A stretch of DNA of 6,385 nt from Desulfocapsa sp. (GTDB lineage: Bacteria; Desulfobacterota; Desulfobulbia; Desulfobulbales; Desulfocapsaceae), in assembly GCA_020717935.1 (NCBI GenBank), contig DYDK01000104.1, positions 1 through 6,385 on the forward strand, given 5' to 3'. Under the pieces are notes generated by a model, which was not told the DNA's origin, made no database searches, and saw only the letters and a program-made list of their open reading frames with translations. The position numbers were made by a program, and so were the translations under genes. The first letter of the stretch is position 1; each line of letters starts with the position of its first letter. Below, piece after piece: positions 1 through 6,385 of this stretch.

Positions 1-154
1 CGGAGTACAGGATAGGTGCGTTTAAAAAACGGTAAAAAACACCAAAAACAACCATGTACTGTTGCGCTGTCAGTAAAAAATAAAATTAGCACCACAAGCA
101 TGTGAGCCTATGCACAAATCCCCTGCGTAAAACTCGACGAGAGGGGGTTTCCGT

Positions 155-745
155 TCAGGCACTAAATACTATGTCATGGCGCAATGAGCGTGGGAGAAGG
201 TGGGAACAGTGGCGCGCCAATGTGTTTACATTGCATTCAGACGTGTGTTTTTCTCGGTGATAGCTTGACAGCAATTGGCGGAAATAGCGGTTAAGATGTG
301 TGTTTTCATTCTTCAATAGAAGGAGTGGCAACCCTCCCTCGCAGGCGATGGTTAATAGAAATTCGCGGTGCCCGATTTGATTGTGTAGCAACGGCCTTCC
401 CCACCATAACATCCCTCTATTAATCGTTACACGAAGCCAGTTATGGTCTGGTGCAACTTGCCCGAATTCGGCAAGAACGGTTTCCCATTTCCATGGACCA
501 CCAGCATGTCGCCTCCGCCAGGTTTCAGCAGCATAAAGACAAAAAAGTGCTTCAAGGTGGGGCCTAGGCCATCTACCCTTGAAGAGCTGAGATATTGCAG
601 TGATGACATAGGACTTTAGTTGTTCATATTCATTGTCACGGCATTTATAAGCATACAAAGGCCGACCATCTGGTTTAATGCTTCTGGTGTGAAAGAAGAG
701 GAATTTCTCCAACCAGTCATCCAACCAATTATCCAATGTGTCCAT
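155..745 (-). CDS. Truncated N-terminal fragment of an STY4851/ECs_5259 (YjiT)-family protein
   Basis: The 196 residues look like the start of the large STY4851/ECs_5259 (YjiT) family, whose members I recall as roughly a thousand residues long. The resemblance rests on remembered motifs: PDGRPLYAYKC (25-35), LYAAETWRRRHAGGPWKWE (70-88), GMLWWGRPLL (111-120), ACEGGLPLLLL (134-144) and LPRSLRHD (184-191). The reading ends in TGA shortly after LPRSLRHDIVFSA, where family members continue, and none of the three downstream minus-strand frames (1-154) offers a recognisable continuation. It is therefore probably a 3'-truncated gene; a short functional homologue is less likely. The ATG at 745 has AGGTG 6 nt upstream, so it may still be translated. 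Full-length relatives occur beside large DEAD/DEAH helicases, and I believe they include the DruH component of Druantia type III. No helicase is present here. Confidence 0.68.
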   Translation of the reverse strand: MDTLDNWLDDWLEKFLFFHTRSIKPDGRPLYAYKCRDNEYEQLKSYVITAISQLFKGRWPRPHLEALFCLYAAETWRRRHAGGPWKWETVLAEFGQVAPDHNWLRVTINRGMLWWGRPLLHNQIGHREFLLTIACEGGLPLLLLKNENTHLNRYFRQLLSSYHREKHTSECNVNTLARHCSHLLPRSLRHDIVFSA

Positions 746-780
746 TTAGTGCACCTGTATCTAAATTCGTGTAAAAATTC

Positions 781-1539
781 TTAATGTTCCCATTTTTTCT
801 TCATATTCTCTTTGAATACCCGCTCGGCGATGTGAATTTCGTTAAATTCGGTGAACGTTTTTTCAATCATGCAAAGGTTTTTGCTTTCGATCATCATGAT
901 CGGTTGCAGGCAAGCGGCGCCCGGTCTTGGAACCACTTTGATAAGTACCTGAAACAGTGGTAGGTATAGTTGCCAGTACGGAATGGATTCAACCAAAACC
1001 TTGATTGGCGTCATCACAGCAAAGGTAAGGATATTTGATGACCAGGTTGGAATGACATCAAAATTTTTTAAATTTTCAGCATTGTCATTGAGAAGGCATT
1101 TGGTCAATGATAATGTGTGTGAATCAAGGTCTACTTTGTCAAAGAATTTGTGTTCGCAGGAATGTGCCCGCCATAGGACTGAAAGAAAAAACCGAGCAAG
1201 TCTGTTGTAATCGTATTGCCCGAAATCTAAACCTTGAGCAGTAACAACCGGTTTTCGCTGTAAAACTGTCGCTGCATAATCATCCCAAGCGGCAAGGCGA
1301 TCTTCGCATTTTTTACAGACATACTTTCCATAGATTCCTGTTTGAGATTTTTGTTCGTATTCTTTCGCATACGATGACGCAATTTTCATACATCGTGCGT
1401 CTATGGGCAGCATTTTATACATCCATTGTGGAATGACATGCGAGCATGGATGCAATGGTTCGGGCGAATTGCAGAGTTTGCAACAATAAGCAGCTGACAC
1501 TTCAATGATTTTTTGAGGGGATTGATGGGTTTGGGTCAT
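781..1539 (-). CDS. HNH-like zinc-ribbon protein of unknown function (putative nuclease)
   Basis: The 252-residue product has the arrangement C20-x2-C23, then S33-H34-V-I-P, then C75-x2-C78-E79. I recognise this pattern from a loosely annotated group of HNH-endonuclease-like proteins with CxxC ... SHIIP ... CxxCE, in which four cysteines hold zinc and the His may be catalytic. The classical N-x8-H end of the HNH motif is not seen, so nuclease activity is only a possibility. The rest (about 90-252) has no motif I know. It is rich in aromatic and hydrophobic residues around 165-215 and ends in a basic tail. The ATG at 1539 has AAGGA 9 nt upstream (1549-1553). It lies 35 bp before the YjiT-like fragment on the same strand, so the two are probably co-transcribed. 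The gene is visibly more AT-rich than leuB and hisD, which suggests acquisition by transfer. Confidence 0.72.
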   Translation of the reverse strand: MTQTHQSPQKIIEVSAAYCCKLCNSPEPLHPCSHVIPQWMYKMLPIDARCMKIASSYAKEYEQKSQTGIYGKYVCKKCEDRLAAWDDYAATVLQRKPVVTAQGLDFGQYDYNRLARFFLSVLWRAHSCEHKFFDKVDLDSHTLSLTKCLLNDNAENLKNFDVIPTWSSNILTFAVMTPIKVLVESIPYWQLYLPLFQVLIKVVPRPGAACLQPIMMIESKNLCMIEKTFTEFNEIHIAERVFKENMKKKWEH

Positions 1540-1643
1540 AAATCAAAGTCCTTGCAATGACCGGCGAAAAGGGGAACCTGCCTACCGTTGGCATTTAGTG
1601 TGTGTTCTCCATTATCATTTTTTCTTAGAACTGAGATATTTCC

Positions 1644-1670
1644 AAAAAGTTCTCACTTTACAATTGAGAA
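1644..1670 (-). terminator. Weak hairpin plus T-run downstream of leuB
   Basis: On the minus strand, TTCTCA (1665-1670) and TGAGAA (1650-1655) form a 6-bp stem with a 9-nt loop. C then TTTTT (1644-1648) follows. It begins about 30 nt after the leuB stop, where a terminator is expected. The AT-rich stem makes it weak, so leuB transcription might partly read into the next gene. Confidence 0.35.
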
Positions 1671-1701
1671 ATATTGATACCATAAATCGCCGTTTTTAGG
1701 T

Positions 1702-2820
<1,119 letters not shown>

Positions 2821-2943
2821 TTACCGAAGGCCGTTTCCGTTCCACCATGGAATAGACGGCATACATTCAATGAAGGGCGCCCTGAAGCGCATCAAACAGC
2901 AACAGAACAGATACATTTATCCTAAAAACAGTCATTCAACCAC

Positions 2944-2972
2944 AAAAAACACCGCCAATCAGGCCGACAGCG
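2944..2972 (-). terminator. Probable rho-independent terminator after the hydrolase
   Basis: On the minus strand, CGCTGTC (2966-2972) can pair with GGCGGTG (2950-2956) across a 9-nt loop, with three G-U pairs. A run of six T (2944-2949) follows at once. It begins about 10 nt after the hydrolase stop. It would end the hisD-rsmG-hydrolase transcript and separate it from leuB. The wobble pairs make the strength uncertain. Confidence 0.5.
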
Positions 2973-2981
2973 ATTCCCTTG

Positions 2982-3950
2982 TCATCTCCTCAGAAAATCA
3001 ATAATTGCGGTTGCCAGCGGGACCGTCGAATCTGGTGACAAAATATCTCCGGCCAGGACATGTTGATCCCTGTCTCCGGCCTCAGTAGAGGCGAGGAGCT
3101 TCTTCTGTTTTGCACCCAGTGCATGAAAGGCCGTCTCAATCGCGGTGGGGTCAACCGTTGTATCTTTCGAGGAGTAAATGATCAATGTAGGGGGCGTGAT
3201 CATCTCTAAATTAAAAGAACGAACCATTTTCACCAACCCCATCATTGGCGCCAAGGCCCGCACCGGATAGGAATGGGTCCAGAATCGGCCATGGGCCTCA
3301 TTCTTCGGTTGCCAGCTTCGGGTTTTACCCACCAGCAATTCAGCCAACTGTGCCCCCCAGGGCCAGGTCAGGATGGTAGTTCGCCGATCAGCCGGCCCGA
3401 AATTCGGTGACATCAACACTAGGGCCGCCAGATCTTCACTCTTTTCTTCACTCTTTTCCTGCGCCGCCTGCCAGACTGCCAAGGTTGCTCCGGTAGAACA
3501 GCCCATCACGACCACCCGCTGTCCCAATCGTTTACCAATCTCCATTGCCTCGTGCATGTCATTAACCCAGGCTTTGACACTGCCATCAAGCATGGCCTCA
3601 CTCCCGCGACCATGGCCGGTCAGACGAGTGAAGTAGAGGTTGGCATGAAGCTTTTCGGCAACCAGGGTCGCCAGGGGGGCCGTTTCTTGGCGAGTTGCAG
3701 AAAAACCGTGGATATAAACAAGGGACAGGGGTGTCTGTTGCCCTGGAACACCGGCCCAGACGATCTTTTTTTCCGTGCCGGGGACAATATCACCATAGGC
3801 AGCCTCTTTTCGGGCCAGATAGGTGTCAAGATCGGGTGGCAGAACCAGAGGGGCAATCGTGGCCTCCATATCCACCCGGGGGCCGCTGAAAAACAGCGCC
3901 AACAACAGCAAGACACCAGCAACGAAGAAAGAGTTATGGAAAATCTTCAT
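2982..3950 (-). CDS. Alpha/beta hydrolase (esterase/lysophospholipase-like), exported or membrane-anchored
   Basis: A serine hydrolase of the Hydrolase_4 / monoacylglycerol-lipase-like group; the substrate cannot be told from sequence. Numbered from the ATG at 3950 (322 aa), residues 1-22 are a signal sequence or signal anchor: a Lys, then a hydrophobic run centred on VAGVLLLLALFF. The catalytic domain therefore probably lies outside the cytoplasm. The oxyanion motif YIHGF is at 79-83, the nucleophile elbow GCSTG at 150-154 (Ser152), the likely acid is Asp263 (SSKDTTVD) and the likely His is 297 (DQHVLAGD), so the triad is complete. Three in-frame starts occur in a row: GTG 3956, ATG 3953 and ATG 3950. 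The AGGTGAT ribosome site fits the third best. A 12-bp in-frame tandem duplication gives EKSEEKSE around 166-173. It follows rsmG by about 30 bp, and a probable terminator follows its stop. Confidence 0.88.
   Translation of the reverse strand: MKIFHNSFFVAGVLLLLALFFSGPRVDMEATIAPLVLPPDLDTYLARKEAAYGDIVPGTEKKIVWAGVPGQQTPLSLVYIHGFSATRQETAPLATLVAEKLHANLYFTRLTGHGRGSEAMLDGSVKAWVNDMHEAMEIGKRLGQRVVVMGCSTGATLAVWQAAQEKSEEKSEDLAALVLMSPNFGPADRRTTILTWPWGAQLAELLVGKTRSWQPKNEAHGRFWTHSYPVRALAPMMGLVKMVRSFNLEMITPPTLIIYSSKDTTVDPTAIETAFHALGAKQKKLLASTEAGDRDQHVLAGDILSPDSTVPLATAIIDFLRR
3434..3457. repeat. 12-bp tandem duplication inside the hydrolase gene
   Basis: CTTCACTCTTTT occurs twice in direct succession at 3434-3445 and 3446-3457, without mismatch. 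Because 12 is a multiple of three, the frame is kept and the protein gains EKSE twice. The site lies between the nucleophile-elbow helix and the next strand, where a charged loop insertion should be tolerated. This looks like replication slippage. Confidence 0.85.
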
Positions 3951-3951
3951 C

Positions 3952-3958
3952 ATCACCT
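3952..3958 (-). promoter_or_regulatory. Ribosome binding site that decides the hydrolase start
   Basis: AGGTGAT matches the extended anti-Shine-Dalgarno. Counting 5 nt after its GG gives the ATG at 3950. The upstream GTG (3956) and ATG (3953) overlap this site and are less likely starts. Any of the three gives nearly the same protein. Confidence 0.5.
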
Positions 3959-3983
3959 GTTACTCATCGCCAGGAATCTGCTT

Positions 3984-4655
3984 TTATCGCGAAAATGACA
4001 ACAAGGCCCGATGGGCCTGAGTTGTGGGAAGCTGGAATTCACGGGTGGCACTATGGCGGAGAGGAAGAGACGGCTGTTTCTGGTGCAGAAGATGCAACTC
4101 TTCCTGCCATTTCGGCCCCTTCATGCAGATAACCGTGGTCTGGGGATGGCACAGACGACCCACCATTGCCAAGAATTCTCCCATATCGGCCACGGCCCGA
4201 CTGGTGATATGGGTAAAACGAGTGGTTGATGGCAAGAGAACTTCATCTTCGATGCGTCCGGCGATGACTTCTACGCCGCCAAGATGTAACGACCTGATAA
4301 TATGGCGTAAAAACGAGACCCGTTTCAGTCGCGGTTCAAGCAGAGTCACGGCCAGAGCGGGCATAGCGGCCTTGCAGACAAGACCCGGGAAACCAGCGCC
4401 AGTGCCCACATCAAGAAGATGCGGATTTTTAGCAGTAACGAGCAGGGGAAGGAGAGTCAGGGAGTCGAGAAAATGATTCTCCACAATCTCGAAATCCGCA
4501 GCCCCCTTGGCAATCAGGTTGATTTTCTGGCTCCAGCGCACAAGTTCAGCAAAATAGACACCCAAGCGCTCCACCGCCGCTCCATCAAGGTCAATTCCTA
4601 ACACGGCGCATCCCTGCTGGAGCTGGTCGCAGAAATCAAACTTCGTCGCTGTCAC
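3984..4655 (-). CDS. rsmG: 16S rRNA (guanine527-N7)-methyltransferase RsmG (GidB)
   Basis: An S-adenosylmethionine-dependent methyltransferase that makes m7G527 in 16S rRNA. Loss of this modification is known in several bacteria to give low-level streptomycin resistance. The 223 residues slightly exceed the usual 205-215. Visible family features are NLIA at 46-49, HFLDSL at 61-66, the SAM-binding loop LLDVGTGAGFPGL at 80-92, the acidic end of strand 2 (LLEPRLKRVSFL, 105-116) and SRAVADMGEFL at 152-162. The start is GTG at 4655-4653, inside a GTGA overlap with the hisD stop. A strong GGAAGG site 8 nt upstream, lying within hisD, supports it. In many bacteria this gene sits beside mnmG and parAB. 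Here it is between hisD and a hydrolase, so the grouping looks like a simple operon rather than a functional pathway. Confidence 0.96.
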   Translation of the reverse strand: MTATKFDFCDQLQQGCAVLGIDLDGAAVERLGVYFAELVRWSQKINLIAKGAADFEIVENHFLDSLTLLPLLVTAKNPHLLDVGTGAGFPGLVCKAAMPALAVTLLEPRLKRVSFLRHIIRSLHLGGVEVIAGRIEDEVLLPSTTRFTHITSRAVADMGEFLAMVGRLCHPQTTVICMKGPKWQEELHLLHQKQPSLPLRHSATREFQLPTTQAHRALLSFSR

Positions 4656-5977
4656 TGTTCTTTCCTTCCAGCATCCTGCAGGCGTTCCGTCACCGAATTG
4701 GCATGGGCGGTCAGGCCTTCGAGGTTGGCCAGCAGCCGGATATGATCCGCATCTTCGATCAGGGCCTGCTCTGAATAGCTGATGATGGAACTCTTCTTCA
4801 GAAAGGTCTCAACCCCGAGGGCGGAAGAAAAACGGGCGGTGCCCATGGTGGGCAGGACATGGTTGGGACCTGCCAGATAATCGCCGGCCGCCTCCGGGGT
4901 ATAGGCCCCGAGAAAGATGGCCCCTGCATGACGGATCCGCGGCACCTGGGCCCAAGGGTCGGCTATCATCAGCTCCAGATGCTCAACAGCGATCTCATTG
5001 GCCAGATCAATGGCCTCTTCCAGGGTATCGGCAATCAGGATCACCCCGCGATCCGCCAGGGACTTGCGGGCAATCTCCTGCCGTGACAGCTTGGCCAGTT
5101 GACGCTCAAGCTCGGCGGGAATTTCTGCGGCCAGCGCCGCATCCGTGGTCACCACCATAGCCAGGGCCAGGGGATCGTGCTCAGCCTGAGCCAGCATGTC
5201 AGCCGCCACATGATTGGCCTTGGCACCGGCATCGGCCACAATCAACACCTCGGAAGGCCCGGCGATCATATCAATACGCACCTGGCCGGAGACCTGAGAC
5301 TTGGCCTCGGTCACAAACCGGTTGCCGGGTCCGACAATGACATCCACCGCTGGAATGCTTTCCGTGCCATAGGCCAGGGCCGCAATCCCCCAGGCCGAGC
5401 CGGCCTTGAAGATCTCGGTGATCCCGATCTCCTGGGCCGCCACCAGCAGATGGGGACTGATCTTGCCCTCGCTGTTGGGCGGAGTCAGCATCACCCGACG
5501 GCCCACCCCGGCAATGCCTGCGGGAATGCCGTTCATCAATACTGAAGACACCAATGGCGTGGAACCGCTCTGCCCGCCCGGTACATAGAGACCCGCCGCA
5601 TCCACGGGTCGCACCAGACGACCGACGATGGTGCCGTTTTCTCGGGTCTGCATCCAGGAATCCTCCATCTCCCGCTCATGAAAGCTCTGTACCCGTTCAA
5701 TAGCCAGAGTCAGGGTCGAAAGAAAGGCTTCATCGACCAGATCATAGGCCGCAAGCATCTCGGCAGTGGAGACCTGCATGTCGGCCAGGTTCAGATCCGG
5801 GGCATCGAACTTTCTCGTATATTCCAGCACCGCCGCATCGCCGCACTCCCGCACCGCCGCCAGAATCCCGGCCACTATCTCCCGGCAAGAATCCCCCGCC
5901 GGTTGAAAACGATGCAACAGGGTGGCGATAACACGCTCGCCGTCTTCACTTTTGATATTTACAGGTTTAATCAGCAT
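4652..5977 (-). CDS. hisD: Histidinol dehydrogenase (EC 1.1.1.23)
   Basis: The cytosolic, zinc-dependent enzyme for the last two steps of histidine synthesis: it oxidises L-histidinol through histidinal to L-histidine with two NAD+. The 441-residue product has the usual family length and appears intact. Family motifs are visible: YVPGG at 131-135, GPGN at 216-219 and IDMIAGPSE at 235-243. By analogy with the E. coli enzyme, the zinc ligands would be Q264 and H267 (in AQAEHDP), D366 (in AGDYLAGPNH) and H425 (in LTAHANS). The catalytic pair would be E332-H333 in VEHLEL. The ATG at 5977 is the only sensible start. Its Shine-Dalgarno is weak (a GAG about 7 nt upstream), so the start rests on family length. 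A candidate promoter lies about 45 nt upstream. The stop codon overlaps the rsmG start (GTGA), which points to translational coupling. No other his gene is visible here. Confidence 0.97.
   Translation of the reverse strand: MLIKPVNIKSEDGERVIATLLHRFQPAGDSCREIVAGILAAVRECGDAAVLEYTRKFDAPDLNLADMQVSTAEMLAAYDLVDEAFLSTLTLAIERVQSFHEREMEDSWMQTRENGTIVGRLVRPVDAAGLYVPGGQSGSTPLVSSVLMNGIPAGIAGVGRRVMLTPPNSEGKISPHLLVAAQEIGITEIFKAGSAWGIAALAYGTESIPAVDVIVGPGNRFVTEAKSQVSGQVRIDMIAGPSEVLIVADAGAKANHVAADMLAQAEHDPLALAMVVTTDAALAAEIPAELERQLAKLSRQEIARKSLADRGVILIADTLEEAIDLANEIAVEHLELMIADPWAQVPRIRHAGAIFLGAYTPEAAGDYLAGPNHVLPTMGTARFSSALGVETFLKKSSIISYSEQALIEDADHIRLLANLEGLTAHANSVTERLQDAGRKEQ
4664..4669 (-). promoter_or_regulatory. 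Ribosome binding site of rsmG inside hisD
   Basis: GGAAGG on the minus strand lies 8 nt upstream of the GTG at 4655-4653 and within the last codons of hisD. It fixes the start of rsmG at the GTG that overlaps the hisD stop. It suggests ribosomes can both reinitiate and bind anew. Confidence 0.65.
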
Positions 5978-6018
5978 GATTGACTCGTTACTTCTCGCTC
6001 TTTTTAGGTGAATTTTTC

Positions 6019-6048
6019 ATAATATGACTCTCACTTTCATTGTTTGAA
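6019..6048 (-). promoter_or_regulatory. Candidate sigma-70 promoter for hisD-rsmG-hydrolase
   Basis: On the minus strand, TTCAAA (6043-6048; 4 of 6 match TTGACA) and TATTAT (6019-6024; 5 of 6 match TATAAT) are 18 nt apart. Transcription would start near 6011, leaving a leader of about 35 nt before the hisD ATG. The site lies between the gene and the inverted-repeat element, so that element would not be part of the transcript. Confidence 0.4.
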
Positions 6049-6104
6049 TACCGACCACGCCAAACGGCCCGCCAATCAGTAGGCAATAACTTTCGCGCAT
6101 TCTA

Positions 6105-6229
6105 ATTCCATTTCTCAATCAAGCGTGCACTTTGTCGGCTGCGCTGCTCCTCGCCGTACTTCGTGTACTGTCTCGTCGCTACTCACCTGCCTTCCCGTTC
6201 ACATCTTGATTGTGATTGAGAAATGGAAT
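6105..6229. repeat. 125-bp element bounded by 19-bp inverted repeats
   Basis: The left arm (6105-6123) begins ATTCCATTTCTCAATCAAG. Its exact reverse complement recurs at 6205-6229, interrupted only by an extra copy of TGATTG (6207-6212 and 6213-6218). The outer 17 bp pair perfectly (6105-6121 with 6213-6229). The core of about 80 bp is GC-richer than its flanks and has no open frame of useful length. It contains GTGCAC (6125-6130) and a small GTAC-TTCGT-GTAC hairpin. I see no clear target-site duplication. The structure fits a dispersed intergenic repeat or a small non-autonomous element (REP- or MITE-like). The core reminds me of repeats common in several environmental proteobacteria, but a single copy here cannot prove that. 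Confidence 0.6.
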
Positions 6230-6385
6230 AAGTTGTTAATTCTCTCTTAAAAAAACACGCATGCTTGTGGGTAAGCTTGAGAGACAGGCTGTTTCTTTGC
6301 AGGTTATATAGTTCAGACCTCGTAAACAACATGCCAAAAGCGTCATTTTTTTTGGACATTTGTTATTGGCTCTTCGCCGACCTCA

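Larger units (their letters stand above)
5978..6385. other. Gene-free region upstream of hisD
   Basis: There is no credible coding frame on either strand. From left to right it holds the hisD leader and candidate promoter (to about 6048), a short unassigned stretch, the 125-bp inverted-repeat element, and then AT-rich DNA. That DNA includes a small imperfect hairpin, TCTCTC 6241-6246 with GAGAGA 6279-6284. The last 18 bases (6368-6385) begin GGCTCTTCG, which resembles the end of an ISL3-family insertion sequence. Confidence 0.6.

Noticed and set aside
44..64. Hairpin (CAAC 49-52, GTTG 61-64) with a T-run on the minus strand as a terminator for the YjiT-like fragment
   Set aside because: Only a four-base-pair stem with an 8-nt loop in DNA full of A/T runs; too weak to call.
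1663..1672. ATTGAGAAAT shared with the right arm of the 125-bp element
   Set aside because: Only 10 bases in AT-rich DNA, not extended on either side; chance is the simpler explanation.
3552..3998. A 148-codon plus-strand frame opposite the hydrolase
   Set aside because: It lies wholly opposite a gene with a complete catalytic triad and has no recognisable domain, so it is a shadow frame.
5099..5545. A 148-codon plus-strand frame opposite hisD
   Set aside because: It is antisense to strongly conserved hisD motifs, rich in Gly/His/Gln as expected from reversed GC-rich codons, and has no ribosome site of note.

Overview
The window carries six genes, all transcribed leftward (minus strand). 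It reads as a block of conserved chromosomal housekeeping genes followed by a short accessory segment. Going along the minus strand from the right, the housekeeping block is hisD (histidinol dehydrogenase), rsmG (16S rRNA m7G methyltransferase), an exported or membrane-anchored alpha/beta hydrolase, and leuB (3-isopropylmalate dehydrogenase). The accessory part is a zinc-ribbon/HNH-like protein followed by a 196-residue protein. The latter resembles only the N-terminal part of a much larger family (STY4851/ECs_5259, also called YjiT). No complete rRNA, tRNA, CRISPR array or transposase gene is visible.

The organism is a Gram-negative-like bacterium of moderate GC content. The protein sequences and the mix of histidine, leucine and rsmG genes feel like a sulfate-reducing Desulfobacterota (Desulfobulbales-like) chromosome. 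That is an impression from sequence style, not a tested assignment.

Region by region: 5978-6385 is a gene-free stretch of about 400 bp upstream of hisD. It holds a plausible promoter close to the gene, a 125-bp element bounded by 19-bp inverted repeats, and a possible insertion-sequence end cut off by the window edge. In 2982-5977, hisD and rsmG overlap by 4 bp (GTGA), and the hydrolase follows after about 30 bp, so these three look like one operon. A probable rho-independent terminator lies just after the hydrolase. leuB (1702-2781) follows a 200-bp leader that contains a 10-bp palindrome and a small open frame. After leuB comes a weak AT-rich hairpin (1644-1670), and base composition becomes visibly more AT-rich. 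The HNH-like gene (781-1539) and the YjiT-like fragment (155-745) are 35 bp apart and probably co-transcribed. Positions 1-154 hold no gene: they are AT-rich, with A-runs and a small hairpin at 120-146.

HisD completes histidine synthesis, LeuB acts in leucine synthesis, RsmG modifies the ribosome, and the hydrolase is probably an envelope esterase or lipase of unknown substrate. The most interesting part is the left third. It looks like the remains of a defence-type or mobile accessory locus, with a small metal-binding putative nuclease beside a truncated member of a large family usually found near helicases. I do not see a complete new system here.
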